DNA from: Phragmites australis
Taxonomy: Eukaryota; Streptophyta; Magnoliopsida; Poales; Poaceae
Length of the DNA: 64,000 bases
Assembly: GCF_958298935.1 (NCBI RefSeq)
Contig: NC_084935.1
Location: 258,001 to 322,000, forward strand
Direction of reading: 5' to 3'
The notes under the pieces are model-generated. The model had not been told where the DNA came from. It ran no database searches and saw only the letters and a program-made list of their open reading frames with translations. Every line of letters starts with the position of its first letter. The first letter of the stretch is position 1. The position numbers and the translations under genes are program-made. Shown in pieces: positions 1-12,472 of this stretch.

Positions 1-107
1 AGGTAACTGCTGAAGATGAAAAAATAAGGGATATTGTAATAATGATAAAGGATGCTGTAATAGTATTTTTGAGAATGAAAATTTAAAGTAGCTACTGAAG
101 ATGACCT
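1..107 (+). repeat. Degenerate MITE-like repeat, copy A
   Basis: This segment matches, in reverse complement, the sequence at about 46491-46603. Shared blocks include TTTAAAGTAGCT near a GAAGATG end, GTAATAGTATTTTT, and a poly-A stretch followed by TAAGG. The two copies differ by scattered substitutions and small indels, so they are old members of one family. No coding potential is seen, and the left end is cut by the window edge. Confidence 0.5.
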
Positions 108-689
108 TAAATGTTCTTGTTTCTTTGTCTAATCAATCACAAACACAAAATATTGTGGATCTGAGCAAACATTTTACTCCCGACGCTCTCAAATAGATTA
201 TATTTAGGGACGTGTGCACGTTGACCACTACTACACAAAAAGAATCAAGAATTATCATATAAAAATAGTATTAGTAGATTTGTTAAAAAAAATACTTTCG
301 AATGACTATATATTCAATATAATTCACCAACAAATGCTTAGAAAATGTTACAGCCAACAATCTGTCGAGACCGATGTTTAAAACGTCATGTCAATATGAT
401 TTCTAGTTCAATCTCAAAACAAAGAGAAGAACATATAGGTTTACTTTTCTTTAAGATCATTTTCAGTTTTCACTCTATTTTGGGTTGTTCAATATCGATC
501 CCTAAATACAAGACTTGCAAATGTTAATGCTTATCTAAACTTTAGTCAAGGAAAGAAAACGATTTAGTATAAATTTTGGATGGGGGACGCCTCAACCGTT
601 GACCATGACTGGCAACCGTATTTCTTCGTATACCCAATTAATTATGAGACGCACGTGCTGCATTGATTAGTAGTTTTAGAGGTGCAAAT

Positions 690-855
690 CGGTGAACTTA
701 AGGACATTTACCGATTTTCTCTAGTTCAACTAATAACACTATTTTTTCAAATTGAATAATCGGTGAACTTAAGGATATTTACCGATTTTCTCTAGTTCAA
801 CTAATAACACTATTTTTTAAAAAATTATTCAATTTGAAAAAATAGTGTTATTCGA
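690..855. repeat. 71-bp tandem duplication plus inverted copy
   Basis: A unit starting CGGTGAACTTAAGGA occurs at 690 and again at 761 (period 71 bp), nearly identical. It is followed by an inverted copy of the unit's end: AATAACACTATTTTTTCAAA at about 731 pairs with TTTGAAAAAATAGTGTTATT at about 833-852. The result is a direct repeat capped by a hairpin arm. The rest of 108-1780 shows no gene that I can support. Confidence 0.75.
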
Positions 856-1779
856 TAGGTACTTAAGTTAATTAATTTGCACCCTAATCTATCTCATCTC
901 GGTAGCTAAGTAGCCTTTTAAGTACTGGTATGGCATGGTCTCTAACTTTGACTCTGATTTTTTATTATAATTATTTGTAGCAAAATTACTATTATACACA
1001 GTGGAAGCAACTATAAGCGATAAACTCGTATAATGTTTATTAGAAAGATATCGTTGGTCAAAACTAAAAATAGTAGATTGATCATACTCGATTCGTTCGA
1101 AAACTTGTAGTAGTAGTGAATATCCGGGACCAATAAGAAAGTAGCGCACGCTATCGACCGTTAGGAAGTAGACTTAGCATATCTGGATTAACATAGATAA
1201 TGGAGTAAAATATTGTGCCCAAGTTGGTCTTCTCCTAGCTACACTTGGACGTAACTTGCAAGCGGGTCATTTTCCTTCAGTCATCCACCAGCTCCTCCCT
1301 CAGCTCTTCTAGTATATATCTGCATGAAAGGAAAGACAGACTTGCAGTACAAGAGATAAGCCACGCTTCAGCTTCTCAGTGAGATACAAGAAACATTTCC
1401 TTTCCAGAACGCACATGCGCGCTATATGGTATGATTGTTGGGTGCACTCATTCGTTACTATACCATTTGTTTCTAGGCAGTGAAATCCTGCTAAAGAACT
1501 CAAGGCCCATCTCTAATTGTTTCTGAGAAATTGAGTGATAATATATCTTAGTTTATATGTAATAAGTGATTGACACGTGTGTTGATTTGATTTAATAATT
1601 TTTGAATTGCAAATACATGTAGATTTATTGTAATGATTAACTAAAGTTGTAGAGAAAATCGAGTTAGTATATTTGTCTCTAAGTTCAGAAAAATTGTACA
1701 CATCGGATGGTCCAGCGTTCAAACATAGTACATATTAAAGTATTTTAAGCAGAAGGCAAATCTTAAATTACATGCCGAA

Positions 1780-3815
1780 TAGTCCGGTGTTGGGCATCAG
1801 TGAATGTCGAGGAGCTTTTCTTGCAGAGTGGTCGCAAATCGGTTTTGGTGAACTTACATGCGCTGAATGGTCTGACGATGAAGCAATATGAACGCCGAAC
1901 TAATTTTTCCAGAGAAGATTCAATAAGTGTTCGGGACTGAGAAACCAAGTTGAAATGTGCCTTAATTTTTATGTAATGAGTGATTGATAAGGTTGTTATT
2001 TTGGTTTGTCGATTTGTGAGATTGCATAACTTGCCTTTGTACTGCAACGATGATCTTGCTAATCAAAGTTTGGAGAGAAAATTGGAATTGGCAATTTTGT
2101 TTGTGTCTAGGAGAAATGACAGCACCGGATAGTCCGTTGCTCCATTTTTTGCCTTCACCGGATGGTCCGGTGTTTGACGGGTTGAGAGCATCGGAGCTTT
2201 TCAGCGTAGAATCAGAAAGTGAAGCCTTCACCGGATGGTCTGGTGATGATGTGTTATGAGCGCCAGACCATTTTCTGCAGAGAAGAGATTTTTGTGGAAA
2301 AATGGAACACCTCACCGGATGGTTCGGCGAGTGCATGAGTGAACAACGGAGACTTCACTGAACTATTTAACAGAAATGTTGAAAAATAAGGTATGATACA
2401 GTTGTACTCACCGGATGATCCAGTGATAGACCTTGCACTCACCGGAGGGTTTTCTAAGAGATTTCGAGAGAAAGAATCATTGTACCCACCGGATGGTCCG
2501 GTGTTCAGAGGTGGTATACACCGGAACATCCGATGTTCACGTTTTTCTTTAGACTGTCTTTTTCAACAGGAATTTGATTTGGACTAACTTATGATAAAGT
2601 TATATGGATTTGGAGAAATATGTTTGTTTGTCTAATGTTTATGCAGGTGATGGATGCAACTTAGCGGTCAAAGGTGATCCTAACTGTGTACATGGAGGTC
2701 AAGTAAAGCTTGGAAAGAAGGATGGAGACGGCATGGTAACAAAGTCAAGCAAAAGGGGTACCGGTGTAAGTGACAAGGTGGTTCGAGGGATCGGAAGCGG
2801 AAGAGACTTGTCGGTGATCAAGATCACAAGACGGAGTGCACGTATTAATATCGGGATGCTTGCTTGGGATCAAAGCAAGCAGCAATGAGTTACGCTTTGA
2901 GAAACGTGCGAGGCGGTTTCGCGGTTTGACCTCAAAACCGTGGAGGGATGGAGTGCACGTGGCATCATCGCGAAGCAAGCGTCGAGATGAAGCTAATTCG
3001 TGAAGGTGTCACGATCGTTTGATAGGCAGAGCGCAAAATGGACCAAAATACTCAATAGTAGGTAGAAGGCTATTATAAGCAAGGGGTATTTTGGTAACAA
3101 GAAAACTTAAGGACTAAGACACCTCCCTAGGCATATAAATAGAAGGGTAGAGCTGTAGGAGAGCCTTAAGCCAGCCATTTGAGAGTCTAGTGATGGGTTT
3201 TGGAGGAGATGAGAGGATATGCTTAACCTTTGTAATATGTTAGAGCTTTTGTGAGAGAAAAATACTTTGTAATCTGTCAAATAAGGCTGACCTCCATGCT
3301 TAATGAAGTTTATTTTCTCACATTTGCTCATGTTCATCTCCTTCTAGTCTAGTTCTTTTAGTTCTCTTGCCTCGGGTGCAAGTTTTTCCGGCTTTCGAAT
3401 TGATTTTCGTTTTTCTGTTTGAGCTGAATGTTTTCACCTTGTTGAGGCTATTCTCCTTATTGTTAGAGGCATAAAATTCATACATATATGTGTATAAGTG
3501 GATATTGAATTCTTTTACCGCTATTCCATCAACTTAGGGGATTTTCTTTTCTAGGTAGCTTGTGTTGATTCAAAGTTGCAACCTTTTCTGCCCAAAGACA
3601 CATGGAATGATCTTAAATGAAACATATAGCTCATATAACATCCGTGGAGTCATGTTGCCTCGGAACTTCCCTTCTTAAATAATCCTTCTAGTGTTCTTGC
3701 TTCCGCTGAGATTTTAAGGTACGTTGGATGATTAAATAGGAGAAGACCATTAATTTCGAAAGAAATTTGTTGATGCGCCTATTCACCCCTCCTCTAGTCA
3801 CCAATCTCGAACCTA
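1780..3815 (+). mobile_element. LTR-retrotransposon-like unit 1, dyad-rich
   Basis: The unit carries at least eight variants of CACCGGATGGTCCGGTG between 1780 and 2540. A body of about 1 kb follows, containing GATGGATGCAACTT near 2650. It ends in a stretch containing TATTCACCCCTCCTCTAG near 3780. The adjacent unit at 3820-5465 has the same order of landmarks, and a third copy lies at 56650-58080. No gag or pol reading frame is visible, so this is a non-coding or LTR part of an element. The boundaries are approximate and the superfamily is not determined. Confidence 0.5.
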
Positions 3816-3819
3816 CATG

Positions 3820-5465
3820 CATTGTTCTACACACCGGATTGTCCAGCGTGTACATCGGAGGATCGTCGGACTATTTCTTACAGAAGAGAATTCCGGACGG
3901 AGGGATTTGCTGAGTTGCACACACCGGATAGTCTGGCACTCAGGAGGAGTGTGCGTTGGATCATCCGGCGTTCATGATTTATCTGAGATGTGATTTGAAT
4001 TGAGGATTTTGATTTGGACTAAATGTAGGTGGAGTTATATGTTGTTAGAGATGCATGTTTGCTTGTCTTATGTTGTGCAGGAGATGGATGCAACTTGACG
4101 GTCGATAACGGGATGATCAGGGCCAAACGGGGTGCTTGGTGTCAGACGATCGAGGAGGCGGAGTCAAGTATGATCCTAGCTGTGCACATGAAGATCAAGC
4201 AAAGTATGAGAAGATGGATGAAGACGACGTGTTGACAAAGTCAAGCGAAGGAGATGCCGATACAAGTGAAAGGCAATCTGAGAGATCAGAAGCGGGAGAG
4301 TCTTGCTGGTGATCAAGATCGTAGGATGGAGTACACGTGTCAACATCGGGATGCTTGCTTGAAGTCAAGCAAGTGACAGTAAGTCACGTTTTGAGAAGCG
4401 TGAAGGGGTTTCGCTGTTTTGCCTCAAAAGCGTAGAAAGGATGGAAGTGTATGTGACATCATCGTGAAGCTAGTGTCGAGGTGAAGTTAAATTATGAAGG
4501 CGCCACGATCGTCCGATGGATGAAATTTTTTTTGACCAAAATACCCTCTGTGGTGGATAGAAATGTACTATAAAAGAGGAGTATTTTAAGAACAAACTAG
4601 GAAACTTAGGAGTCAAAGAATCTAGGTTATAAATAGAGGGAGATCACTAGTTGAACACTTTGAACCAGTCCTTGGAGCGAAGTCATTCATATAAGAGTTT
4701 TGTGTTAAGATTTTAGAGAAGAGGAATAAGAGTGCTTAGTCTATGTATTAGGTGAGAGTTGTGTGAGAAATTTTTTTATAATCCATCTAAAATAAGGCTA
4801 ATCTATGCAAGCAATGAAATTTGTGTTTACTTTTATGCTTGTATTCACATACTTCTAATTTCCCTCTATTATTTTTCTTGTAAGTTTGTAAGTTTTTTCC
4901 TTTCCTGTTATGTTTTTGTTTCGGTTGTTGAGCTCAAATTTTTTTACCTTGAAAAATATTCTTTTTTGACTAGAGATATGAAATTCACATACATATATAT
5001 ACAAGTGGGTCTTAAATTCCCTTGCCTTTAGATTATTAACTTGAAGAATTTCTTCTAACGGTGATATTTTCTTTGCTTCAAAGATTTCTTTGCTTCAAAG
5101 ATTTCTTTTCTCAAATTATTATCTTTTGTGACGATAACCCATGAGATGAGTTTTAATAGAACCTAGAGCTCATATATATTATCGAAAACCATGTTTTTCT
5201 AGATATTTTCTTAGCAACTTAATTCTCTCCGATTTTGCTTATGTTATTATTTTTTTAGTTTTAATAGAACCTACAGCTCATATATATTATCGAAAACCAT
5301 GTTTTTCTAGATATTTTCTTAGCAACTTAATTCTCTCCGATTTTGCTTATGTTATTATTTTTTTAGTGCATTAGATGATAAAAAAAGAAGACTATCTGTT
5401 TCGAAAGAAAATAGTAAGACACCTAATTAACCTTCTCTAATCACCTTTCATATCCTACTTGCAAT
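3820..5465 (+). mobile_element. LTR-retrotransposon-like unit 2, diverged copy of unit 1
   Basis: The landmarks follow the same order as in unit 1: dyads at about 3832 and 3925, GATGGATGCAACTTGACGG near 4085, a CATCGGGATGCTTGCTTG block near 4345, and TTTCGAAAGAAA near 5400. The copy is shorter and diverged. The two units lie head to tail, which would fit two LTRs of related elements or a tandem duplication. No protein domain was recognised in its short reading frames. Confidence 0.5.
5151..5366. repeat. 108-bp perfect-type tandem duplication
   Basis: TTTTAATAGAACCTAGAGCT starts at 5151 and TTTTAATAGAACCTACAGCT at 5259. The two 108-bp copies run to 5258 and 5366 with essentially one difference (G/C at the ninth-last base of the quoted starts). 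A shorter tandem, TTTCTTTGCTTCAAAGA, lies just upstream at about 5068-5105. The near-identity means a recent duplication inside unit 2. Confidence 0.85.
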
Positions 5466-6030
5466 TGTTTTTTATCCTAACCTGCCCTTCTTATTCTGTT
5501 GTGCCCAGACCAGCATGCATATAGCGGACCTTTGCATATCCCCGCAGCTTCATGATACAAGCATGCAATGTTCCCCAAAGTGTTAGCTAGGCATTATACT
5601 AGCATCATATGCTATAACGCCGCAATTTTAAATATGTACAAAATTCATGCTGGGGGATAACAGATTTCAACCACAGGTTTAAATTGAATCGAGGTGCAGG
5701 GTTAACAATACACAGATAAAGAAACGACCGGATTCCAGTTACCTGTTGATTAACTGTAACCAAAGTGTTGGTTCATCCAACTATCAGAGACACCGGGCAT
5801 ACCTGCAATTAGATAGCATGGGCGAGAGCTACAAGAGCGGTACATCATCATGAATATAACTCAAGAGACCAGGATAGGGTTATCAACGCCAATAGGGTAA
5901 CAAAGTAAACCGGTGATTTTAGTTATCTAGTTTGTTTCTGACACTAGAGAAACCTAGAGAATTTTTAAATGGCAGGCCTCATAATGCAGTATAATCTAAT
6001 CATTCTACTGTTTTGTCTAATAAGAGCAGA
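5466..6030. other. 3' flank of the E1 gene
   Basis: This 0.56 kb holds no open frame of interest. It should contain the 3' UTR and polyadenylation region of the minus-strand E1 gene, since the stop codon is at 6033-6031. No repeat was recognised. Confidence 0.4.
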
Positions 6031-9000
6031 CTATCGGAAGTAAACCGAGACCAGAGGAATATCGATGTCGTCCTCTTCATCATCCTCGCAGGCTACCACA
6101 ATATCTATATGATTCCTGTACTCGGGAACCTCCACCTTAGCGACTTCTCTGGCAACATCAACAACCTTCTTGTGCAGTCTTTCCTTGTGCCTTGCAAACA
6201 TGCTGTTGTACAGCAGAGACGTTCCACAGGAAATGCTGTAAGCATTAAGGCCCTTGTCGCTGAACCATTGCAGGAGTTCCGCAAGAGTGAGATTACCCTT
6301 GATGGACCATCGGTCCCATACGGTCCAGCTCAGGTCTTGATGCTTCATCACCTTTGCTGGAACTGGCTCAGCCATCGAGAACAGTGGTAGCGCTAGGTTT
6401 GCGAATGTGTTGCGGTAATCTTCAATGGGGTGCTGCCCAGCAATAACCTTGTATAGCTCAAGGCACACAAGCCCTGTGGCCATGGCTGTTGAAGTTGCGA
6501 TAGCTGGGATGATTCTTCCAGCGATGAACTTAGCCTTCAACTTGTCAACCTCTGGAATGCTATAGTTTCGTGCACGCATGTTTGCAAATCCAGATATTAA
6601 ATCCATGTGAAAATTGGTGTCATCATCCTGTAAAGGCAAAGCGAATGTAAGACCGACAATTTCTTGGCAATAGTTTGAAAGGTGACATACAAGCAAAACA
6701 TGTATCAGTTTTTCAGTATTTCATTCATGTTCATATTACAGCATGCAGCATTACAGCAAGACAGGGAGGGGAAACAAATCCTAATGTGTCTTTCCAAGTA
6801 AGTAGAGAAAGCATATGAGACTACAGGACAGCCAAACACATCCCCATGAGAAAAATGAAATCTCGATTTGCAAGAGTGTCAAACTACTGCTCCTGAAACA
6901 TAAAGTTGGAATACTAACCTTCTCAAATTGGACAGGTTTCATTCGGAACCCTGGAGGCAGGCTCTTAGCATATTCATCTAACTTGGCCAGAAGATCATCA
7001 ATAACAGCAGCATCATCAACTGAGGCGCTAGAAAGGTTAGTAGCCTTCTCATCTGTCTCAATATTCACCCCTTTCTTAGGCTCAAATTTAGGAACTGCAA
7101 CCTTACTGACTGCATCAGCCAGTTTACTTGTGTTATTTGCCCAGTCAGGTATAGCAAGTCCAAATGACTCTGCTCTCAGTATTGAAGCAGATATAATGAA
7201 GTGAATGTGAGATGAGTCGTCAGCTGAAAATTTCAGAGGACGCGGAAAACGCTTTGGGGCGGACCAGAAAGAAGCACCCGTGCTAGTAGCAGCATCTTCA
7301 GGAAAAGTAAATGTGAGCTGTTTCACACGGTTTGAGAAATAATCCTCAAATCTGCCAAGAACGAAAAAATAAGTAAGTTAATCTTGCACAAAGATAAATG
7401 CATAAAATTAAGGTGCATCTGCAGCAAACAAAAATGAAGGTATCAAAGTACATCACTTCTTAAACCATAACAGTACTATACCACATAGGACACTGACTTG
7501 AACAAATGGTGTTTCTTCTGTGTGAGGGAGGAAGATGTGGAATTCCATAGACAAGTAGAAAATAGTCACATATTATATAGAAACTAATATAACAATGACA
7601 AGAAGAAAGATGAGCATACTTCAGTCGGGCCCAAGTTATGCAATCCTCAAACGTATTGCATCGCTCCTTGCCAAGACATTCAGAGACACGCTCAAGTAGT
7701 TCTCTTGCCTGGGCATCGCCTGCCTTCCTCATGGCAGCAGCATATTGAGCAGGATTAGACAGAAAAGAATTGACTTCATTTGGTGTTTTCTCTAGAAAAC
7801 CCTCAAACTCTGAACGAGCCCATGTTAAGCAATGATCAATATTGTGTGGAAAAGAATGGACTGTGCACATTGGCGCCTGCTTCTCTGGTGGATCTCTTGA
7901 AGCTCCATAATTTTCAGTTAGGTGAGGAATCACCATTTGCGTATTGCACTTTGCACCCAACGTCCCTGACTCCAGTAGTGGCTTCTGGAAGTACAGGCAC
8001 CTCATGTCCATATACATCCTAGCGTTAACATTATCAAGTGCATTGATGACAACATCTAGGCCATCCCAGAATGTGTCATGGAACACATTTTCAGTATCTG
8101 GACAGGCACGGTTCTGAAGGGCATCAATTCGGAGGCTGGGGTTGATAGCACTGGCGGCTGCAGCTGCTACAGTAGACTTTGCCTGTCCAATGTTCCAGTC
8201 ACGGAATAGAAATTGGCGGCTCAAATTGCTTTTCTCAATGACATCATCATCTGTTATAGTTAGCTTTCCTTCGCAGCTGCAAGACACTCCCATTAAAGCA
8301 AGGTTCTTCAAGAATTCACAACCAAGAGCGCCAGACCCCACAATGAAAATATTTGCATCTTGCAGTTTCTTCTGAAGCTTGGAACCAAAAACAGAGATCT
8401 GAGCATCATAACGGCTGTTTGACGGCTTCAAGTCATGGGAGTCCAACGGATATGTAGGGAGTGATTCAATAGAATCAAAGTAGAAGAACTGCATAAAATG
8501 GAGTTCCATCAGACAAGGATAAGGGATGACAATATGAACAAAGGAGACATATGGCTCATAACACAAACCTGGTAAAGAGGATGGAATTTCCCTGAACATG
8601 CTTTCACGACTTCTTGACCAATAATACCACCAAACATTGCAGCCATAGGGTTCAAAACAGCTCGAGAACCACTTGCAAAATGTCGGAGTATATTTTCATC
8701 AATATTTTCCAGCTTGGAATCAACTGAGGCTTCATTAATATCGACAGCTAACTTGAGGAAGCTCTGAGCATCCTGCTCACAACCAGCGGCAGGATAGCGT
8801 CCATGTCCTTTCTTAAATTCATCCAGAGCTTGAAATGCTAGGTGCAGCACCGGAGAACGTTCAAACTTTGAGAAGTCGCTCAGAAGGAAATCTCCAGGAT
8901 CTCTCATAGCATCTCTTAGTGCCTTGAAACGTAAGACCTTTGGTTCCTTCACTTGTGTAACAATCCCACCTTTTGTATAAATGCCATAGCTACTTGTGTC

Positions 9001-10285
9001 CTCGTCGATACTAAATGAAAATGGCCTTGCATTTTTTACCTTCCTTGGTTTTCCATCGTTCAATTCTGCCATACCCTGGACCTCAGAGAAAACAACAAGA
9101 TCACCATCCTGAAACTCAATCCGCTCATCGTCAACACAGGAGACAATTGCAGGACTGTCATTGCTGATAGATGCAATTATACCAGTATGTGGTTCTTCAC
9201 CATCAACATCAAGAACAGTAAACTCAGGTCCAAAATCACAAAAGACACTACCAAAAAGGCCACAAACTTCAGCTTTGATAAAGGAGATCGGAGGTTGGTG
9301 GCTGTGACAATAATCGTCAAATTCATAAGCCTTGTCTAAACTTATATCAGTGAAAACAACAGCCTGTGCCATCAAATAAGTTGGGAGTCAGGCAAACATA
9401 TGAAATAGACGCGAAATATAGGGAATCATAACGTGTTGTTTCAGCAGGCAAATGGCAATAAGCACGGTCAGCTGTTATCAACCAAACACATGCATCACAG
9501 GATCAAGGTCAAAGATGCTGCAAGTGCAAAACAATGAAAGATGATATCGAGGATTAGAGACAAACCTGGAACTTAGACAAGTGATCTGTCGTCAGTTCCT
9601 CTGTTAGAGCAGAGACCAGAACAGCATTGTTGAGCTCTTGCAGCTTTGATACACAGGCAACTGCCCTGTTCTTCCCAATATCTTGCTCTGATAAAAGGAA
9701 ATTGGCAGACAAGTCCCACATCTCCACATTTTTCACATCATGTATGGTGACAGATTTAACTCCAGCAAGAGCAAGATTCTTTGCTGCAAAAGAGCAGCAC
9801 GTTTGTTCAATGTGATGCACATAACACAAGAAACAGCTGCGTTGTGTAGTTAGAAGCAGCCGGTATGTAATGGCCTTATGCGTGGGCTGGTAAAACTAAA
9901 AACATTTTTTTTAATAAAAAAAACTCAGCAAGGCACAAACAGCGCAATTACTCATTACTCACCACGGAAACATCTAAGCCATCCTAGTATTCTGCATTTC
10001 TATAATCAGGATTGAGGCATTGCAGCAATCTGAAATGGAGGAGGGAAAAGGGATAGACAAACCAATCTCAGCACCGAGGCCATTGAGGCCGGAGACGAGT
10101 ACGTCGGATGCGAAGAGGCGGCGCATGGTCTCCCTCCCGTAGACGGCGAGCTGCCTGCTGTGGAGGTCCTCGTCGATGTCCAGCGCCGCCCCATTCCGAT
10201 TGCCGTTACTTGTAGAATCCCCCAACTTGGTCCTCTTCGCCTGGCCGCCACGGGCGTCGTCGCCGGGCCTCTTGGAAGGAAGCAT
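6031..10285 (-). CDS. UBA1: Ubiquitin-activating enzyme E1 (UBA1 type)
   Basis: E1 adenylates the C-terminus of ubiquitin, carries it as a thioester and passes it to E2 enzymes in cytosol and nucleus. The six coding exons are 10285-10063, 9783-9566, 9363-8569, 8488-7620, 7351-6919 and 6627-6031. All junctions are GT-AG and the phases agree, giving 1044 residues, close to the roughly 1050 known for cereal UBA1. Visible marks are the N-terminal inactive adenylation half ([18 protein letters not shown]), the ATP-binding VGSGALGCE at about 462-470, the catalytic cysteine in [10 protein letters not shown] at about residue 620, and a C-terminal ubiquitin-fold domain ending [10 protein letters not shown]. 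The start MLPSKRP was chosen because an acceptor (TTCTTCGCAG) ending at 10299 lies 13 bases upstream of it, which excludes the earlier in-frame methionines. A 5' UTR exon appears to end at 10406 (CCCAG/GTAAG). The gene looks intact. Confidence 0.96.
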
Positions 10286-10566
10286 GGAGAGCAAGCCCCT
10301 GCGAAGAATCCGTAAGCACCTCATCGCGAACATGCACCCAATTCGGAAGTGCGCACAAAGCAGCCGCTCTAAGTAGCAATCGGGAGGGTGGGATGCGATG
10401 CTTACCTGGGCGGCGACCTCGGCGGCGTGGGGAAGGAAAGGGTCGGAGGGGAGGGGAAGGTGCTTGGCGTGGCGGCTAGGTTTGGGATGAGAGTGTGAGC
10501 GTGGGGAAGAAAGTATTCTCTTGTAGTATCAGCGGAGCGGAGGCTTGCCGCTTGCAGGTGGAGGGG

Positions 10567-10573
10567 ATTTATA
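10567..10573 (-). promoter_or_regulatory. TATA box of the E1 gene
   Basis: On the minus strand the sequence reads TATAAAT inside CCCGTATAAATCCCC. It sits about 160 bp upstream of the 5' UTR splice donor at 10406 and about 280 bp upstream of the ATG. Transcription would start near 10540. The assignment rests on consensus and position only. Confidence 0.5.
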
Positions 10574-11363
10574 CGGGAGGGGAGGTCTGGACTTGGAGAT
10601 GGCTGCTACTAGTGGGACCCACCCAATTTTAATTTAATTCGGGGAGAGGATACAATTGTTTTTCTACTAGGTGATAGTCCTGCGTTGCCATAAAAACAAA
10701 ATTTGTATAACATAGGTAATTATCTTTGCGTAACAGTGGAAACGAAAATTAAGAGGTGGTATCATGCATGAGAGTTTGTGACCTGTATAGAAAGGTGAGC
10801 TTGCATTTTCTACTTACAGATACATTAAGATTCACTTTGGTTGTAACTTGAATAGAATAACAGTAATAGTGGTTGTAACTTGAATACAATAGCACAATAG
10901 AAAAATTAAGATATCATCATAAGAACATGTACCGAGCGAAACTTAGAGTCAAAATTTGGTGTAAAATCAGACAATATATCCAATGAATTTTCAACATGCA
11001 AATCTCAAGACCGATCTACATAACACTTGGATAATAGTATAAGTAAATGTTAAAACTAAGAATTTGAAAACAACAATTCGTTGTAGCAAAAGAAAATGTG
11101 AAGAGAGACGGAATGCAATGGTTTTACTCTTTAAAAGCAACAATTATACTCTTGGTCTATTGAAAAAGCGTGCAAATAGACAATGAAATTCCTCAATATA
11201 ATTACCATATAGAACACTCTATTCATAGCACCACATGTTAAAGATATATGGCAGCATCCAAGTACAGAAAAAACATGAGAGAAAGGTAAAAGTTGTGATG
11301 TGAAGAAATCACACCCAAGACCAGGCTTGCATACCCTACAATAATAAAAAGATGTCAAATTAG
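10574..11363. other. Intergenic, no gene seen
   Basis: AT-rich sequence between the E1 promoter and a hAT-like element. The short open frames have no recognisable domain. Confidence 0.4.
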
Positions 11364-11799
11364 TAGAGGTCTAAGTCCCCACTTGATTTGCCGAGTCTTT
11401 ATCCGTCCTGCCCTAGTTGGGGTAAGACAGGGCGGGGCACCGGTCGGGGCCGGGTCCACCTCGCTCTGGAATATATGTTATATGCACGCTTAATGAGTTT
11501 ATTATGAATTTTTATTATCTTTTGTAATGAAATTTTTAGTAAACTAATAAATATATGTAATTATTATTATCATGTTATGCTAGGTCATGTGAACCTTATA
11601 TGTGCCTTTTTATTGATTTGTATGTTGTGGTATCTATTACCTCATAATTAAATTTGATATAGAGCTTTTAATGACTTTAATTGGGGCAAGGCGGGGCGGG
11701 TCAGGTCAAAATCGGGACTCTACAGGACGGGACGGGGAATATGCGGATGGGGGCGGGTGAAGGCAAAACCCGCCCCGCCCCACTCCATCTAGATCTCTA
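11364..11799. mobile_element. hAT-like non-autonomous element
   Basis: The left end is TAGAGGTCTAAGT and the right end, reverse complemented, is TAGAGATCTAGATGG, so there are short imperfect terminal inverted repeats. GC-rich subterminal blocks (GGGGCGGGG and CCCGCCCCGCC) are inverted relative to each other. The flanks CAAATTAG and CAATTAGC could be a decayed 8-bp target duplication, as expected for hAT. No transposase is present. Confidence 0.45.
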
Positions 11800-11900
11800 C
11801 AATTAGCTATAAACGACTGCAAACTAATTTGTCAAATTAGCTATAAATGACAGCAATGACCTATTAAATTACTTGCATTTACTCCACATCCTTAGCTGGT

Positions 11901-11914
11901 GGGGGGGGGGGGGG
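11901..11914 (+). repeat. Poly-G run (G14)
   Basis: An uninterrupted run of 14 G follows AGCTGGT. It lies about 560 bp beyond the 3' end of the PYL gene. Homopolymers of this length are unstable and sequencing-prone. Confidence 0.9.
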
Positions 11915-12472
11915 TGTCGCGGATGAGAAACTTTAGCTGGTGGTGAGCGCAGAAGGGGAGGAGAGGAACGATCGTCCCCCATCCACTTGCAATTCTTCAC
12001 GTTATCCGATCCGGCAGGCCTCGCTTTTTTCTATCAATTGCACCAGTGAAGTGAGGCACTTGTGTGTTCCTTTCCTTCATGCAAAGAGAAGAGACACGCG
12101 AGGGATCAACAGTAAATCGCATCGAAACCGAGGGAGAGAACGGACGTACGTACAGCTTGGAGCATGCAGAGCGAATTGAAAATACTCCGTACTGTACTAC
12201 TAAAAGCAAGCCCAGCTTGGCTGTCATGTCGTCCTGGGAACATGCATGCATGGCTGCTCCGCACTACACCTTGAACTCGATCTGGACGTCGTCTTCTTCC
12301 TGCCACCGCAACCGCCACTGCTGCAGAAACGCCCCGTACACTTGGTTCGGAACCGCTAAGTATGAAGTATCCGAGCCGAGAGAGAGTTGAGACCGACGAC
12401 AACAAGAGAAGAAAAAACAATCTGCATGCATAAACGAGTAACTGCAGCCAAGAGAGAATTTAGTCTAGCTAT

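Noticed and set aside
10286..10333. Extra N-terminal residues for E1 ([13 protein letters not shown]..)
   Set aside because: A splice acceptor ends at 10299, so these codons lie mostly in a 5' UTR intron.
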